Below, piece by piece: positions 10,580 to 20,777 of a stretch of DNA of 64,000 nt. This stretch comes from Tetranychus cinnabarinus (lineage: Eukaryota; Arthropoda; Arachnida; Trombidiformes; Tetranychidae): assembly GCA_022266195.1 (NCBI GenBank), contig WHVY01000003.1, positions 12,214,001-12,278,000 of the forward strand. Reading direction: 5' to 3'. A model generated the notes under the pieces. That model was not told where the DNA came from. It ran no database searches and worked only from the letters and a program-made list of their open reading frames with translations. Position 1 is the first letter of the stretch; the number at the start of each line of letters is the position of its first letter. The position numbers were made by a program, and so were the translations under genes.

Positions 10580-11819
10580 GTTAATGTTGGGTATCGCTGG
10601 TATTCCTGCGTTTCTCCAATTCATTGGATTCTTCTTCATGCCTGAATCACCTCGTTGGTTGGTCAAGAAAGGCAAAGACGAGCAAGCTAAAGCCATTTTA
10701 TGCCGAATTCGTAGTTGCGAGAGAGCGGCTCAACTGGAATATGAAATGATCAAAGACAGTTGCATTGCCGAAGAAGAGTCAAATGTTGAAACTAATAATG
10801 CTAGTGTTTTATCAAAAGTATTTGCATCTCAACCGTTGAGACGAGCTCTATTGGTTGGATGTGCACTACAAGCTGTTGCTCAATTATCTGGAATCAACAC
10901 TGTTATGTATTATAGTGCTACAATCATTCAAATGTCCGGTGTTTACGAAGAAACATTGGCCATTTGGTTAGCCGCTGCTGTGGCTTCTGTAAATTTCCTT
11001 TGTACATTTATTGGATTCTATCTGGTTGAAAGAACTGGTCGACGTAAACTTACTCTTGGATCACTTTCTGGTGTAATACTTAGTTTAGCCGTTCTTGCCG
11101 CTGGCTTTCAATTGACTGAACGTGAATCTCCCGCCATTCACCCTGAACCTTTAAATTCATCATTACCATTTTCATTCTCTGCTGATATGGACATTTGCTC
11201 AATTCAAACATCATGTCGTAGCTGCATCGCACGACCTGAATGTGGATTTTGTTTCTCTGATTATCCTCCATGGGAGAATGGATCGTGTCTTTTGACCGCA
11301 AGAACGCCTCAATCAGAATGGGATGAAAGCAAATCTCAATATGGAACTTGTTCCAATGGAACAATTGTGCCAAAAAAATTAGTTTGGGCTTACGATTGGT
11401 GTCCATCTAAATATGCTTGGCTCACAATAATGGGTTTATGTCTTTACTTATTCTTCTTCGCACCCGGAATGGGTCCCATGCCATGGACTATCAATGCTGA
11501 AATCTATCCATTCTGGGCTCGTGGTACTTGCTATTCAATATCCACTTCAGCCAATTGGGCTTTCAATCTACTCGTGTCATTGACATTCCTTTCCTTGACT
11601 AAGGCCATCACAAAATACGGAGCTTTCTGGCTTTACTGTGGCTTTGCCATTGTTGGTTGGATATTTTTCTTTTTCGAGTTACCTGAAACACGGGGAATGT
11701 CACTTGAAAATGTCGAAGAATTGTTTGACAAATCGAAGAACAAAAGCAAATCAAAGAAACAACCAGTCTCAGCTTCTAGTGTAACAATCAATAGCAAAAC
11801 ACCGATAGTGAAACACTGA
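10580..11819 (+). CDS. HMIT-like transporter, common 3' exon of locus 1 (TM6-12, PSI-like loop)
   Basis: This exon completes the split Arg codon and adds 412 residues. Visible motifs in order are: TM6 and MPESPRWLVKKGK; TM7 with QLSGINTVMYYS; the ERTGRRKL loop; TM9; and a large extracellular loop with a cysteine pattern (CSIQTSCRSCIARPECGFC...CLL) resembling the plexin-type insert that sets SLC2A13/HMIT apart from other GLUTs. Then come TM10 with APGMGPMPWTINAEIYP, TM11-12, PETRGMSLENVEELF, and a Lys/Ser-rich tail ending TPIVKH. The family co-transports myo-inositol with protons at the plasma membrane; substrate here is inferred. N-glycosylation sequons (NSS, NGS, NGT) lie in the loop. The exon has no start of its own: it begins at a phase-2 acceptor, so the three first exons upstream must supply the N-terminus. 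Confidence 0.92.
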
Positions 11820-13258
11820 AGAGGTCATAAAATAACTTGAAGCAACTCGTTGCGAGGATCATATGAGATCGATGGATGCAATTTTTATTTTTGTTTTTTA
11901 AACATAAATTTTTAACATGTACAAAGAAGAACGACGATAAGTTGTTGAACTTTTACCATCATTACTATTCCAATTTAAACATAGTTTGTGTATTTTAATT
12001 GTCAAATATTGTAAAAATTCAAATTGTATAATTAATCTAGTTTCATTAATTTTCTTTAAATGTAAATGCAATGCATTTCAGTTAAAATTTAATTGTAAAA
12101 ACCAATTAAGAGTTGGTGATCAATGAAGTATTTCTTCCAATTTCAGTTTTGTGCCCTTTAATTCAAAAACGAACCCAAAGCGATCTTGTTGAAGCCAATG
12201 TCTCTGTGATTTCAAACTACCAAGCTTCTACAAATAAATCTAACTTAAAAAAATTAAAAGATTCATTAATTGTATTGAAAGCTCTCGAAGCTTTTCCTGA
12301 TTTGTGATTCGAGGACAATCGAAAGCAAATGTACCTTAAAGGAGGATATGAGAAATGGTCTTCTCTCGACATTTATCTAAACTAATTTTTTGTCGTGTGA
12401 TAATTGCAAAATTAGAACCATTTTTCACTGCCATATTCTCATGTTTAGTTTTTGAGATATGGCAGAAAACAGAATGATAGAGATTGAGAGTGCAATTTTG
12501 TAGCTACGTATTATACATGTGTATTGTATAATGTATGTGTATACATTGTATTTTCATGTGTAATAATCTATTGATGGAATTAAGATTCAGAAAAACTTGC
12601 TTTGCGCTGATTCATTTACTTGAAAATCTCAATTTGAGAAAGAAACTCTATTAAAACTAGAATTAAATGATCTTTAATTGATTTAATATTTCGAAAAGAT
12701 TACATTGGCTAAATGGAGGTAATTTCGAACCGTAAAGTAATTTTCGATTATCTATTTGAATGATATTTTCATATTCACATAAGGCTGATTTGCTTATAAT
12801 CAATCTCAATAGTTGAAAAATTCAATATTAACTGAATCTGATATATTTAGAAACGATGAGGCATCTCCACCATCTGTAAGTGTTTCACCGGGGATAAGAG
12901 ATCAGTGAATCACCACACAGAATTTGTTCGTATGCTGAGACTCTGTTAACAGTAAAGAGAACCTTTTTGAACAGAGATATCAGATACACCAAAGGTAAAA
13001 GATTACCCGAAAATCTTGGTTTGATTCAGTTTTTTATTATAACATCAATAAACACAATAACTTATTACACATTAAGTATTAATTAGGCCTGAGTGAGGAA
13101 GATTAAGGTGAAAATGATTGGATGAGTTCAACAATCATGGGTTTTGGGTTCACTATGACTGACCCTTCTTTGTTGCTACCTTACCTTATTTATATCTAGA
13201 CAAAAGGGGAAAAGGAAACAGCATCTTGTTTTCAGTTAAACTAGATTTAAATTACATA
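11820..13258. other. 3' UTR and intergenic region
   Basis: The transporter 3' UTR presumably occupies the first few hundred bases, but no canonical AATAAA is obvious. An open stretch at 12113-12307 starts without ATG and is not convincing. Nothing else is recognisable up to the TA target of the mariner element. Confidence 0.45.
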
Positions 13259-14729
13259 CTGGGTGACAAATAATATGTGTCGTTTTTTAACTCATATTTT
13301 ATTTTCGATTCATTGGTTCAATATCAGCATACATACTATCAAACGATAGCTGAAAGTTTCTAGTTAAATATAAATACCCTCAAAGTGGTCACCTTTAGAG
13401 CAACTACATGCTTCAAGGCGCCGAAGAAAACCTGTGTAGACACGATCAAGCATGTCATCGGTGATGTCCTTAACTTGATTATTTATAGCTTTTACCAGCT
13501 CAGCTTCACTTCCAGGGGCACTTTCATAGATTTTATCCTTTATAAATCCCCATAAAAAGAAATCGCACGGGTTTAAATCAGGGCTATACGGTGGCCATTC
13601 AAGCCCACCTCCAGCAAATTTATCGTACCCTAATCCGATAACCCGTTGACCAAATCTTTTTTTAAGGCATTCGAAAACATCTTTAGTGCGATGAGGAGCA
13701 GTCTTGCCGTCTTGCATAAACCAGCTGTCCTCCGGTATATTGTTCTTACTCATCCACGTGTAGAAACGCCGAGTCAATATTTTGATGTATAGGGCAGCAT
13801 TAACATTCTCTGTGAAAGTAGTGATGTAAACCGCATGTCTCGTGATTGCTGCCCATGCAGTGACCCTCACAGGGTGTGCTTTTTTGCTTTGAACGTAATT
13901 AGGATTCTCCTTGGCCCAAAAACGCATATTTTGCTTATTGACATATCCGTCTAAATAAAAATGCGCCTCATCCGAGAATATAATTTTTTCATGGTCAATC
14001 GTCTTGTCCTCCAACTTAGCATAGATACTAGTGCAGAATTTCACACGTCTAGCCATATGCTGTTCGTTTAAAGCTTGGTGCACCGAAACCTTGTATGGAT
14101 GAAACTTGAGAAAATGTTGTAGGATGATTCGCAGACTTTCTCTGTTGATTCCAAGCATTTGGCCAGCTCTCCTAATGGATTCTCTTGGATTTTCTTCATA
14201 AAACTGCTCAACTTGTTCAAGAGTTTCGAGAGTAGTAACACTGTAGTCTCTTCCAGGGTTCTCATGTCTGCGGTCATCCATCGCAGCAGTTTCCAAAAAC
14301 TTGTCAATCAAACTGAAAAAGATATAAAATTAATATTTAGGCATCATTTATGTTAGTTTGCACTAAAAAAATAGTACTGGAATAAATTTCACAAAATTAG
14401 TTTTTAGTCACATTTTTTATGAAACTATAACTTACCGCTCAAGAGTCCGATCCGAGCAAGTGACATATTCACCGAAAGTAGTCTTCAAGCGCCGTACAGC
14501 AGCAGCTTTAGATTTACCCAAATTATAGTAAAATTCAATTAATTTAACTTTTTGTTCAATTGTAGCTTCAGACATTTTGTAAAAATTAGCAACAGAAAAC
14601 CAACACGAAACACGGAAAAGGAAACTTCAATGACTTCCTAACTTGCCCATATGGTCAACCGAACGGAAATAGAGGGCGCTCGGATTTTAGCCATATGGTC
14701 AAAAACGACACATATTATTTGTCACCCAG
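13259..14729 (-). mobile_element. Intact Tc1/mariner-superfamily transposon
   Basis: A 1,471-bp element with perfect 29-bp terminal inverted repeats (13259-13287 and 14701-14729, starting CTGGGTGACAAATAATATGT) is flanked by TA on both sides, the target duplication of this superfamily. It carries one transposase gene on the minus strand with no stop or frameshift. Perfect ends plus an intact gene imply a recent insertion, and the copy may still be active. It lies between the two HMIT loci, outside any recognised gene. Confidence 0.95.
13364..14575 (-). CDS. Mariner-type DDD transposase, two exons
   Basis: This is the cut-and-paste transposase of the surrounding element. I join 14575..14436 and 14312..13364 across a 123-bp GT-AG intron, giving 362 aa, usual for the family. 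The first exon holds a helix-turn-helix of the kind found at the N-terminus of arthropod mariner-like proteins (IEQKVKLIEFYYNLGKSKAA). The catalytic domain shows FSDEAHF (Asp about 161), FMQDG (Asp about 248) and WPPYSPDLNPCDFF (Asp about 297). About 48 residues separate the second and third Asp, more than the 34 of classical mariners because of a Gly-rich insert (YDKFAGGGLEW). Without splicing, the second exon frame has no ATG near its start and would lose the DNA-binding helix. Confidence 0.9.
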
Positions 14730-15789
14730 TAGATTGATTCAAAACATGAGATGATTGGTAATTGGTTGTGGAGAGGGAAAGTTGAGGTGTCTTCCCCTTA
14801 CAGATGCCCCCCTAAGGTCACACTAGTACCTATTTACGGGTGCTTGGGTGGCAGAAAAAACGAAAGTTTCCTTCGACATATTTGGAAGGTGTCGGCCTTG
14901 GTTCCTCGATGTGATTGCATAGTTGCATTTGACTGTGAGATTTTTTGTTATTTTCCTTTTCCTGGACCTCTTTTACGGTGTTAACATTAATTTTGACATT
15001 CAATGGCCAGTTTTTGATTTGTTTCATTATATCTTTATCAAACCACAAATAACTCATTCGCTGGATAAATATATCCTCGGTAATCATGATAAAGTCGTAT
15101 TGGTGTACAATTAATTGAAATTTTCTTCATCATCATCTCAATTCTATGATAATCAATTGTATATAAGAACATGCTTTAAGTTGCATCAAGTAATGGTGAA
15201 TGATGCTAGCGCAAAATATTTTACCAAAAATGACAATATAATCTATTTTAGAACTATTGAGCCTGCATGGATCGACAATTATTCTAGGAAGTGATATCAA
15301 CGATTCGTGGTAATAAATATCCATGATCTTCTACATTAATCATCAAATGGGCAAAATCAACAGTTCAACACTTTTTTCTGCATTTCGTTGCCTGTATTTC
15401 CAAGCTAACTTTTTTGATCTACATTTACTGTCTTTTTTTGTTCGACTCTGCTTCCAACGGGATGATAGTTATTCAACTCGATTGTAAATACATGCTTTTT
15501 TCTGGTTCAATTGACTGGTTAATTTTTTTTGGCACTATAATTTGTTATACTGCTATAATATTCTTGGTATTTCATTCAACATTGCTTCGTCGTTCATTAA
15601 AACTGAATTATTCGACCTTTCGCTTTGTTAATAGTAATGAATAAGTTTTCTCTTTTTGTTGAAATGATTTGATAAGAATTTTGCTTTCTCAATATCATCA
15701 TTTAGCTTTGCTTTACAATAAGCATCACTACCCCATTCATCATAGTAGTAAGAAAGCGTACGGTATATCGCAATTGTCCACTGTGTGCG

Positions 15790-15862
15790 TTCTTTTTCTC
15801 CTTCTTTTTCCCTTTCTTTTTCCCTTTCTTTTTCCCTTTCTTTTTCCGTTTTCTTTTTCCTC
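15790..15862. repeat. Pyrimidine-rich minisatellite (CCCTTTCTTTTT)n
   Basis: Several near-perfect 12-bp units of C/T-only sequence stand in tandem. They create spurious Lys/Gly and Phe/Pro open frames on the two strands. Confidence 0.85.
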
Positions 15863-16777
15863 TTATATTTTTTTTATGATAAATTCTGACCGGCGCAATA
15901 TTATACAATATTGAATAATGGTATTTTTTTGATTTTTATATAAACAAACATCTGTTACTATCATATAATATATATTTATTTTAAATCACAACGAATATAC
16001 TGCAAAACAATTCTATACAAATGAAATATTGATAATTATTACACACATACATTTTCGTTTTACATTACAGCTATTGAAAGAATGATTTGGCTCAAAAACA
16101 TCATCTTCAGCATTATTTTTAACTACCTCGAATTCTCCATCTTCAAGTTCATCTTTTTCTCACTACTATAATCGATACTTCTTTTAGAATTTACTTGTTC
16201 TTTACATTCATTATTCCTAGTTTTTATTCTGATTTTGTTTGTTCAATGTTATTCTAACAAATCTTTGTTGCTTATTTATTGGTTTAACATAAGATGGGAT
16301 TGCTGGTTCACTATTAGGTTTGTTTAAATTGAGGCTTAGGTTTTCGACACGCAAGATCCACTACTGTTTATCTTTATTAGGGTCCCTTTTTCTCAAAACT
16401 CATCAATTAACCTAAAAAGAAAAAGAAAATAATGAAGAAAAAATTAAAAGACATAAAAAAAGAAAGTTTTTACCTTCTGAAAGCCCATCGCGATGGCGTC
16501 TTCACATTTTTGTATCTACTACGAAATGTTTTGAGCTCTGCACCAGCAATGCTACCTCGCGTGTAATAAGATTTGATGAGAAATGTGCACATTTCTGAAA
16601 CTACACTTAGTTTTTTCAATGGTCCCTATTAAGGAGGAGTTTGATCTCGTTTTGCATTTCGTCGATTTTTGATTTTATTTCAATAATTATCAATTTACTT
16701 AATTCAATTTTCTTTCGTGACATTTTCATTCAAAAACTCTCAAAATCAGATTAAAACAAAATTAGCGGTTAAAGACA

Positions 16778-17104
16778 ATGTCCAAAAACTTTGCTTTCAC
16801 CGTTAAGAGTTGGGACTTAGTGAGACTGAAAATCGAATGGATCTGTTTTTGATCTGAACAGAGAATTTTTCATTGAACATAACTGCATTTTTTGGCTAAG
16901 TAGCAAAAGTATTACTAGGAAAATGAGTTTCATGGAAAAATCTGGTTTTATTTTTGAAATAAAGGCGATCGAAGCTTAAACTTTGACCTCAATTTTATCG
17001 AAAACTTGCAACTCAAACAAATTTTCAATAGCACTGATAGACTCAGTTTTTAACTGACTAAGTCATAACTCTTAACGGTGAAATCAAAGTTGGTTTTTGG
17101 GCAT
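16778..17104. repeat. Foldback repeat with about 45-bp arms
   Basis: Arms 16778-16821 and 17057-17104 are inverted copies of each other, both containing TTTCACCGTTAAGAGTT or its complement, with a few mismatches and about 235 bp between them. There is no coding capacity. It is probably a MITE-like remnant; exact ends and target duplication are not clear. Confidence 0.65.
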
Positions 17105-17363
17105 TTTTCTTTGATCTATTAAGGAAGATTTAAAATCATGAATTACGCTGCTCGACGAATAAGCTATTTCTAGCGGTGCAGTTTCTCAATGGTGACTGTA
17201 ATACAATTTAAATTCTAGGTTAACATTGATAAAATTGAATATTATTGAGTCCAGTCAAAGTGTTCATCTAATAGTCAACAATTAAAGTGAATAATGCTTA
17301 TTAAGGAATCAACTTATTTTAATTTGCATTGCTTTTACTGGTGTTGATTAGTTGGTGTTAATT

Positions 17364-17762
17364 TGTAAAGAAACACAAATACTCTTTTCTCTTTCTCCTC
17401 TTTCTTCTCATATCCTCTTTCTTTTTCTCTTTCTTTTTCAATATATTTTCCGCACACTTTATGCACTAACTAAACGGACATTTCTGACCAGTTTTTCACG
17501 CGCTTTTTTATGAAAATATTTTTAATATTCTAAACACTTGTTTTTAACCTCTTTTTTATTAAAATTGAATTAAAACTGTAACTTTTAAGTCACAAGCTTG
17601 GACATATAAGGGTCCAAATTGACCATTGTAAACTTAGGAAAAAGTAATAAAACAATTGTAAAGGTCATAAACTGACTTCAAGAGTAAGTTTCTTTACAGT
17701 TTTTACTTAAACCTCACTTTTTGTCATTGCCACTCATTGACTGTTGTTTAACAACGGTTTCA
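17364..17762 (+). repeat. 5' LTR of the gypsy element (LTR1)
   Basis: This 399-bp repeat begins TGTAAAGAAAC, ends GGTTTCA, and is preceded by the AATT target duplication. By eye it is identical to LTR2. It has C/T-rich blocks near its start. Confidence 0.9.
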
Positions 17763-17763
17763 G

Positions 17764-17781
17764 TGGCGCAGTCGACAGGAT
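17764..17781 (+). other. Primer-binding site, tRNA-Ser type
   Basis: TGGCGCAGTCGACAGGAT starts one base after LTR1. TGGCGCAGTCG is complementary to the CGACTGCG-CCA 3' end known for animal tRNA-Ser, the primer of several arthropod gypsy elements. A second copy follows LTR2 at 22775. Confidence 0.75.
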
Positions 17782-17843
17782 AGCTATATCCTCCAAACCA
17801 AACTAATCTTCTTTGTTTTCTCTTTCCATATATTTTCATATTA

Positions 17844-18608
17844 GTGGAATTCATCAACTTTGAGCCTGATTACGCACTCTCAAGCCCTGGATCTGAACGA
17901 CCACCAACTCCTGGAAGCTGGTACGGATTTGGAGACTCTGATTGTTCCGTCGATGGTAACCAATCGCCAGATCTGACCGACCCGTTAACCAGTTTAACTG
18001 AGTTTCCCGCTAATTGTCCAGCCGTTCCAGATAGCAGCCAGTCACCTCGTGGACCCATTGTTAACCAAGAAATAGCTGGTAACTCAACTCAAACCAGCGC
18101 ATCAACAACTGGTAACCCAATTGGTACCACAAGTGTGACCCCTCTTTCAGCTGGTACTACTCAAGCTCCGCCCCATGGTGGCCACGCCCCCTTTCGCCAG
18201 CTTATCAGCCTACAAGAATCGAAAACGGAAAGAAGCTCGCCAACGAAAATTGTTAGAAGCTGCAGAAAAGGGCAAGTTTGTCAGCCGCAAGTGAAATATC
18301 TTCAGCAACGCCAGAAACGAGTTGAAAGGAAACTGAAAAGCTCTTTTAAGCAAGGTATTGGAAAAGCTAAGGAAGCCTCGGAGATAAAAGAAGCCATTCC
18401 AGCTGACTGGTTCTCGTCTTCAAGAGAACATAAACACGTCTTCAATAACCTTCAACACCGCCAGGAGTCGCGTCAACTACTTAACAAAGCAGCAACACTT
18501 GCTGATCGTGCCTTAAATTTCAAAGCTATCCAAGCTGAACTTAAAAAGAAAACTGTTTCTCTTCCTGACCCTGTCGATTATATGCACAAAGTTGTATTCA
18601 ATCTCTAA
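17844..18608 (+). CDS. ATG-less 5' open reading frame of the gypsy element
   Basis: The frame is open from about 17784 to the TAA ending at 18608, but its only ATG lies about ten codons before the end; 17844 is GTG. The predicted 254 residues have an acidic, Pro/Ser/Thr-rich N-terminal half and a basic, helical C-terminal half. Base composition is richer in G+C than the surroundings. I do not recognise the family. It precedes the gag-pol frame by 42 bp. The same sequence is present, identical by eye, in the truncated second unit. A Lys/Glu/Arg-rich helix-like stretch is open in another frame around 18185-18292, so a pair of old compensating indels is possible. Non-AUG initiation, a spliced start, or decay of a former gag-like gene are alternatives. 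Confidence 0.5.
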   Translation: MEFINFEPDYALSSPGSERPPTPGSWYGFGDSDCSVDGNQSPDLTDPLTSLTEFPANCPAVPDSSQSPRGPIVNQEIAGNSTQTSASTTGNPIGTTSVTPLSAGTTQAPPHGGHAPFRQLISLQESKTERSSPTKIVRSCRKGQVCQPQVKYLQQRQKRVERKLKSSFKQGIGKAKEASEIKEAIPADWFSSSREHKHVFNNLQHRQESRQLLNKAATLADRALNFKAIQAELKKKTVSLPDPVDYMHKVVFNL

Positions 18609-18650
18609 TAAAATTCGTTCTTCTCAATAAAGATAATATCTTAAACTAAT

Positions 18651-20777
18651 ATGACCCGCAATCGCAGCAACACTGCAAATAGTAACTCAAGCAATAGCAC
18701 AATAGTTCAAACAATGGAAAACTCGCATCATGAACTACGCATTGATAAGTATGGAGGTAACAAAGATGACATACGTATTCAGACATGGCTGAAAATTTAC
18801 GAACTTCACACTGCCACTCAAGATGGCCCAACTAAAGCTAAAAACCTCATTTACGCTTTGAAGGGAACTGCTCTTGAATGGTTTGGTGATGAAATCGCTA
18901 CATCCACACTTCCTCATTGGTCAACCATTAAAGAACGCATGATCGCCCGCTTTGGTACATCATCAGCAGCGCCTCTCATTGATGCTCAACGCAGATATCT
19001 CAAACGAGACGAAACTGTCGAGACATATTATCAGGAGAAAATACGTCTCCTTCGCCAAACAGATCTCTCAGAACAAGAGATCATCCAGCAATTAACAGAA
19101 GGTCTCTCAATTTCTCGGAAGTTAACCTTGACTGCCTATAATCCAGTTAATGTTTCAGCCTGGATCAATGTTGCACGCATGTGTGAGTCACATTTCAAGC
19201 TTGCTGCAACACGTAAACAGCAGTTCGAGAAGAAAACCACTAGAACCTTGGTAGCAACTCCTTCTCATCACCAATCTGGTTCGCAGTCAAACTTCAGACG
19301 CTCCGGTTCATTCAATTCAAAACCGCCTGCTCCTTGCAGACATTGTCAACGACTTGGTAAACGGGAGTTCTATTGGCACAAGGATTGTCCAAATAAACCA
19401 GAACAAAATCAATATACCACACTAACAGCAGAGACTGATGATAACAATGATGTTACTTCAATGGCAAGTCGCGGTCTAATCTTCAAATTCATCAACATAC
19501 CAGTTAAGATTAATGGAACAATCCAAACAGCCTTCATAGACACTGGCAGCTCTATCAGCATAATAAGTGATAAATTATGTAGGAGCCTTGGTTTAAGACT
19601 CAATACCAAGAACCCGATCGTAATTAACCAAGTTGAAGGTGTTACTCGTAGTCTGGGACATGTTGATGTCATCATTAACATACATTCAATATCTAAGCCA
19701 GCAAGGTTTTATGTCTTGAAACAATTCAATTATCGTGTGCTAATTGGTCTAGATATTGGTAGACAGTTCAACATTAAACTTGATTTACGGAAGAAAAAGG
19801 CTGTCATGACCAACAACAATAAACACAGCACTCTATTGATGATCGAGTCATCAAAGAAACATGAACTAACACAACTTTTGAAAGCCTTCAAACCAGTATT
19901 TGCCCAGAATGAGACTGATATTGGACGAATATCAGTAGCAAAACATCATATCACCACAGTCAATCATCCACCGATTCAATTACGAGCATACAGAAGACCG
20001 CAGTCCGAATACGACGAAATATCAAGACAAATCCGTACATTTAAAGAAAAGGGTCTCATTAGAGACAGTGAAAGCCCTTGGGCGTTCCCTGTAACGCTAG
20101 TTAAAAAGAAGGATGGTGACTTTCGACTCTGTATTGACTATCGTCGACTCAATAGCATAACAATAGACGACAAAATGCCATTACCCAACGATGTCATCGA
20201 TCGACTTCAAGGAAGCAAATATTTCACAACACTTGACGTTGCTTGGGGTTATTGGCACATTGAAGTCGATCCAGACTCAATCGAGAAAACTGCCTTTATC
20301 ACCCACGAAGGTCATTATGAATGGATGGTCATGCCTTTTGGACTTAAAAATGCACCGGCAACCTTCCAGCGAATCATTCAACGAGTGCTTGGACCTTTAC
20401 TTTACAATGGCGCTATCAATTACCTCGACGATATCATCATCTACAGTGAAACATTCGAAGATCACATCAACCTCCTATCCAAAGTGCTAGATAAGCTCAA
20501 GCTCAACAACATCAAACTGAAATTGAGTAAATGCCATTTTGTTAAGACCAAAGTAGAATATCTTGGGTACATGATCGGTCCTTATGGTGTTAAACCATGT
20601 GAAAGAAAAGTACAAGCTGTTTCCGAATTTCCAACACCTCATAATTTGAAAACTCTAAGGCAATTCCTAGGACTGGCAAATTACTATCGACGTTTCATTC
20701 ACAATTTCGCCGTGATCAGTAAGCCTCTAACAACTCTCCTCAAGAAAAACCAGCAGTTCAATTGGAATGAGAGATAA
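18651..20777 (+). CDS. Gag-protease-reverse transcriptase polyprotein of the gypsy element (truncated by a stop)
   Basis: One frame of 708 codons is open from ATG 18651. Residues about 30-190 form a retrotransposon Gag/capsid region. A zinc-knuckle-like CRHC...HKDC motif is near 225-245. An aspartic protease follows with FIDTGSS (about 300), then reverse transcriptase with LCIDYRRLN, MPFGLKNAPATFQ and the catalytic YLDD box, ending in the connection to RNase H. Gag and Pol are fused in one frame. The TAA at 20775-20777 falls inside the expected polyprotein, so the product lacks RNase H and integrase. Reverse transcription would normally copy the element's RNA into DNA in cytoplasmic particles. 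Confidence 0.9.
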   Translation: MTRNRSNTANSNSSNSTIVQTMENSHHELRIDKYGGNKDDIRIQTWLKIYELHTATQDGPTKAKNLIYALKGTALEWFGDEIATSTLPHWSTIKERMIARFGTSSAAPLIDAQRRYLKRDETVETYYQEKIRLLRQTDLSEQEIIQQLTEGLSISRKLTLTAYNPVNVSAWINVARMCESHFKLAATRKQQFEKKTTRTLVATPSHHQSGSQSNFRRSGSFNSKPPAPCRHCQRLGKREFYWHKDCPNKPEQNQYTTLTAETDDNNDVTSMASRGLIFKFINIPVKINGTIQTAFIDTGSSISIISDKLCRSLGLRLNTKNPIVINQVEGVTRSLGHVDVIINIHSISKPARFYVLKQFNYRVLIGLDIGRQFNIKLDLRKKKAVMTNNNKHSTLLMIESSKKHELTQLLKAFKPVFAQNETDIGRISVAKHHITTVNHPPIQLRAYRRPQSEYDEISRQIRTFKEKGLIRDSESPWAFPVTLVKKKDGDFRLCIDYRRLNSITIDDKMPLPNDVIDRLQGSKYFTTLDVAWGYWHIEVDPDSIEKTAFITHEGHYEWMVMPFGLKNAPATFQRIIQRVLGPLLYNGAINYLDDIIIYSETFEDHINLLSKVLDKLKLNNIKLKLSKCHFVKTKVEYLGYMIGPYGVKPCERKVQAVSEFPTPHNLKTLRQFLGLANYYRRFIHNFAVISKPLTTLLKKNQQFNWNER

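Larger units (their letters stand above)
14730..17363. other. Intergenic, repeat-bearing region between mariner and LTR element
   Basis: No credible gene is present. An open stretch at 15414-15644 looks hydrophobic but starts without ATG, and 15669-15914 runs through a simple repeat. The region contains a pyrimidine-rich 12-bp minisatellite near 15790-15862 and a small foldback at 16778-17104, listed separately. Confidence 0.5.

Noticed and set aside
15414..15644. Hydrophobic open stretch resembling a membrane protein piece
   Set aside because: Begins without ATG; hydrophobicity is explained by T-rich codons; no partner exons.
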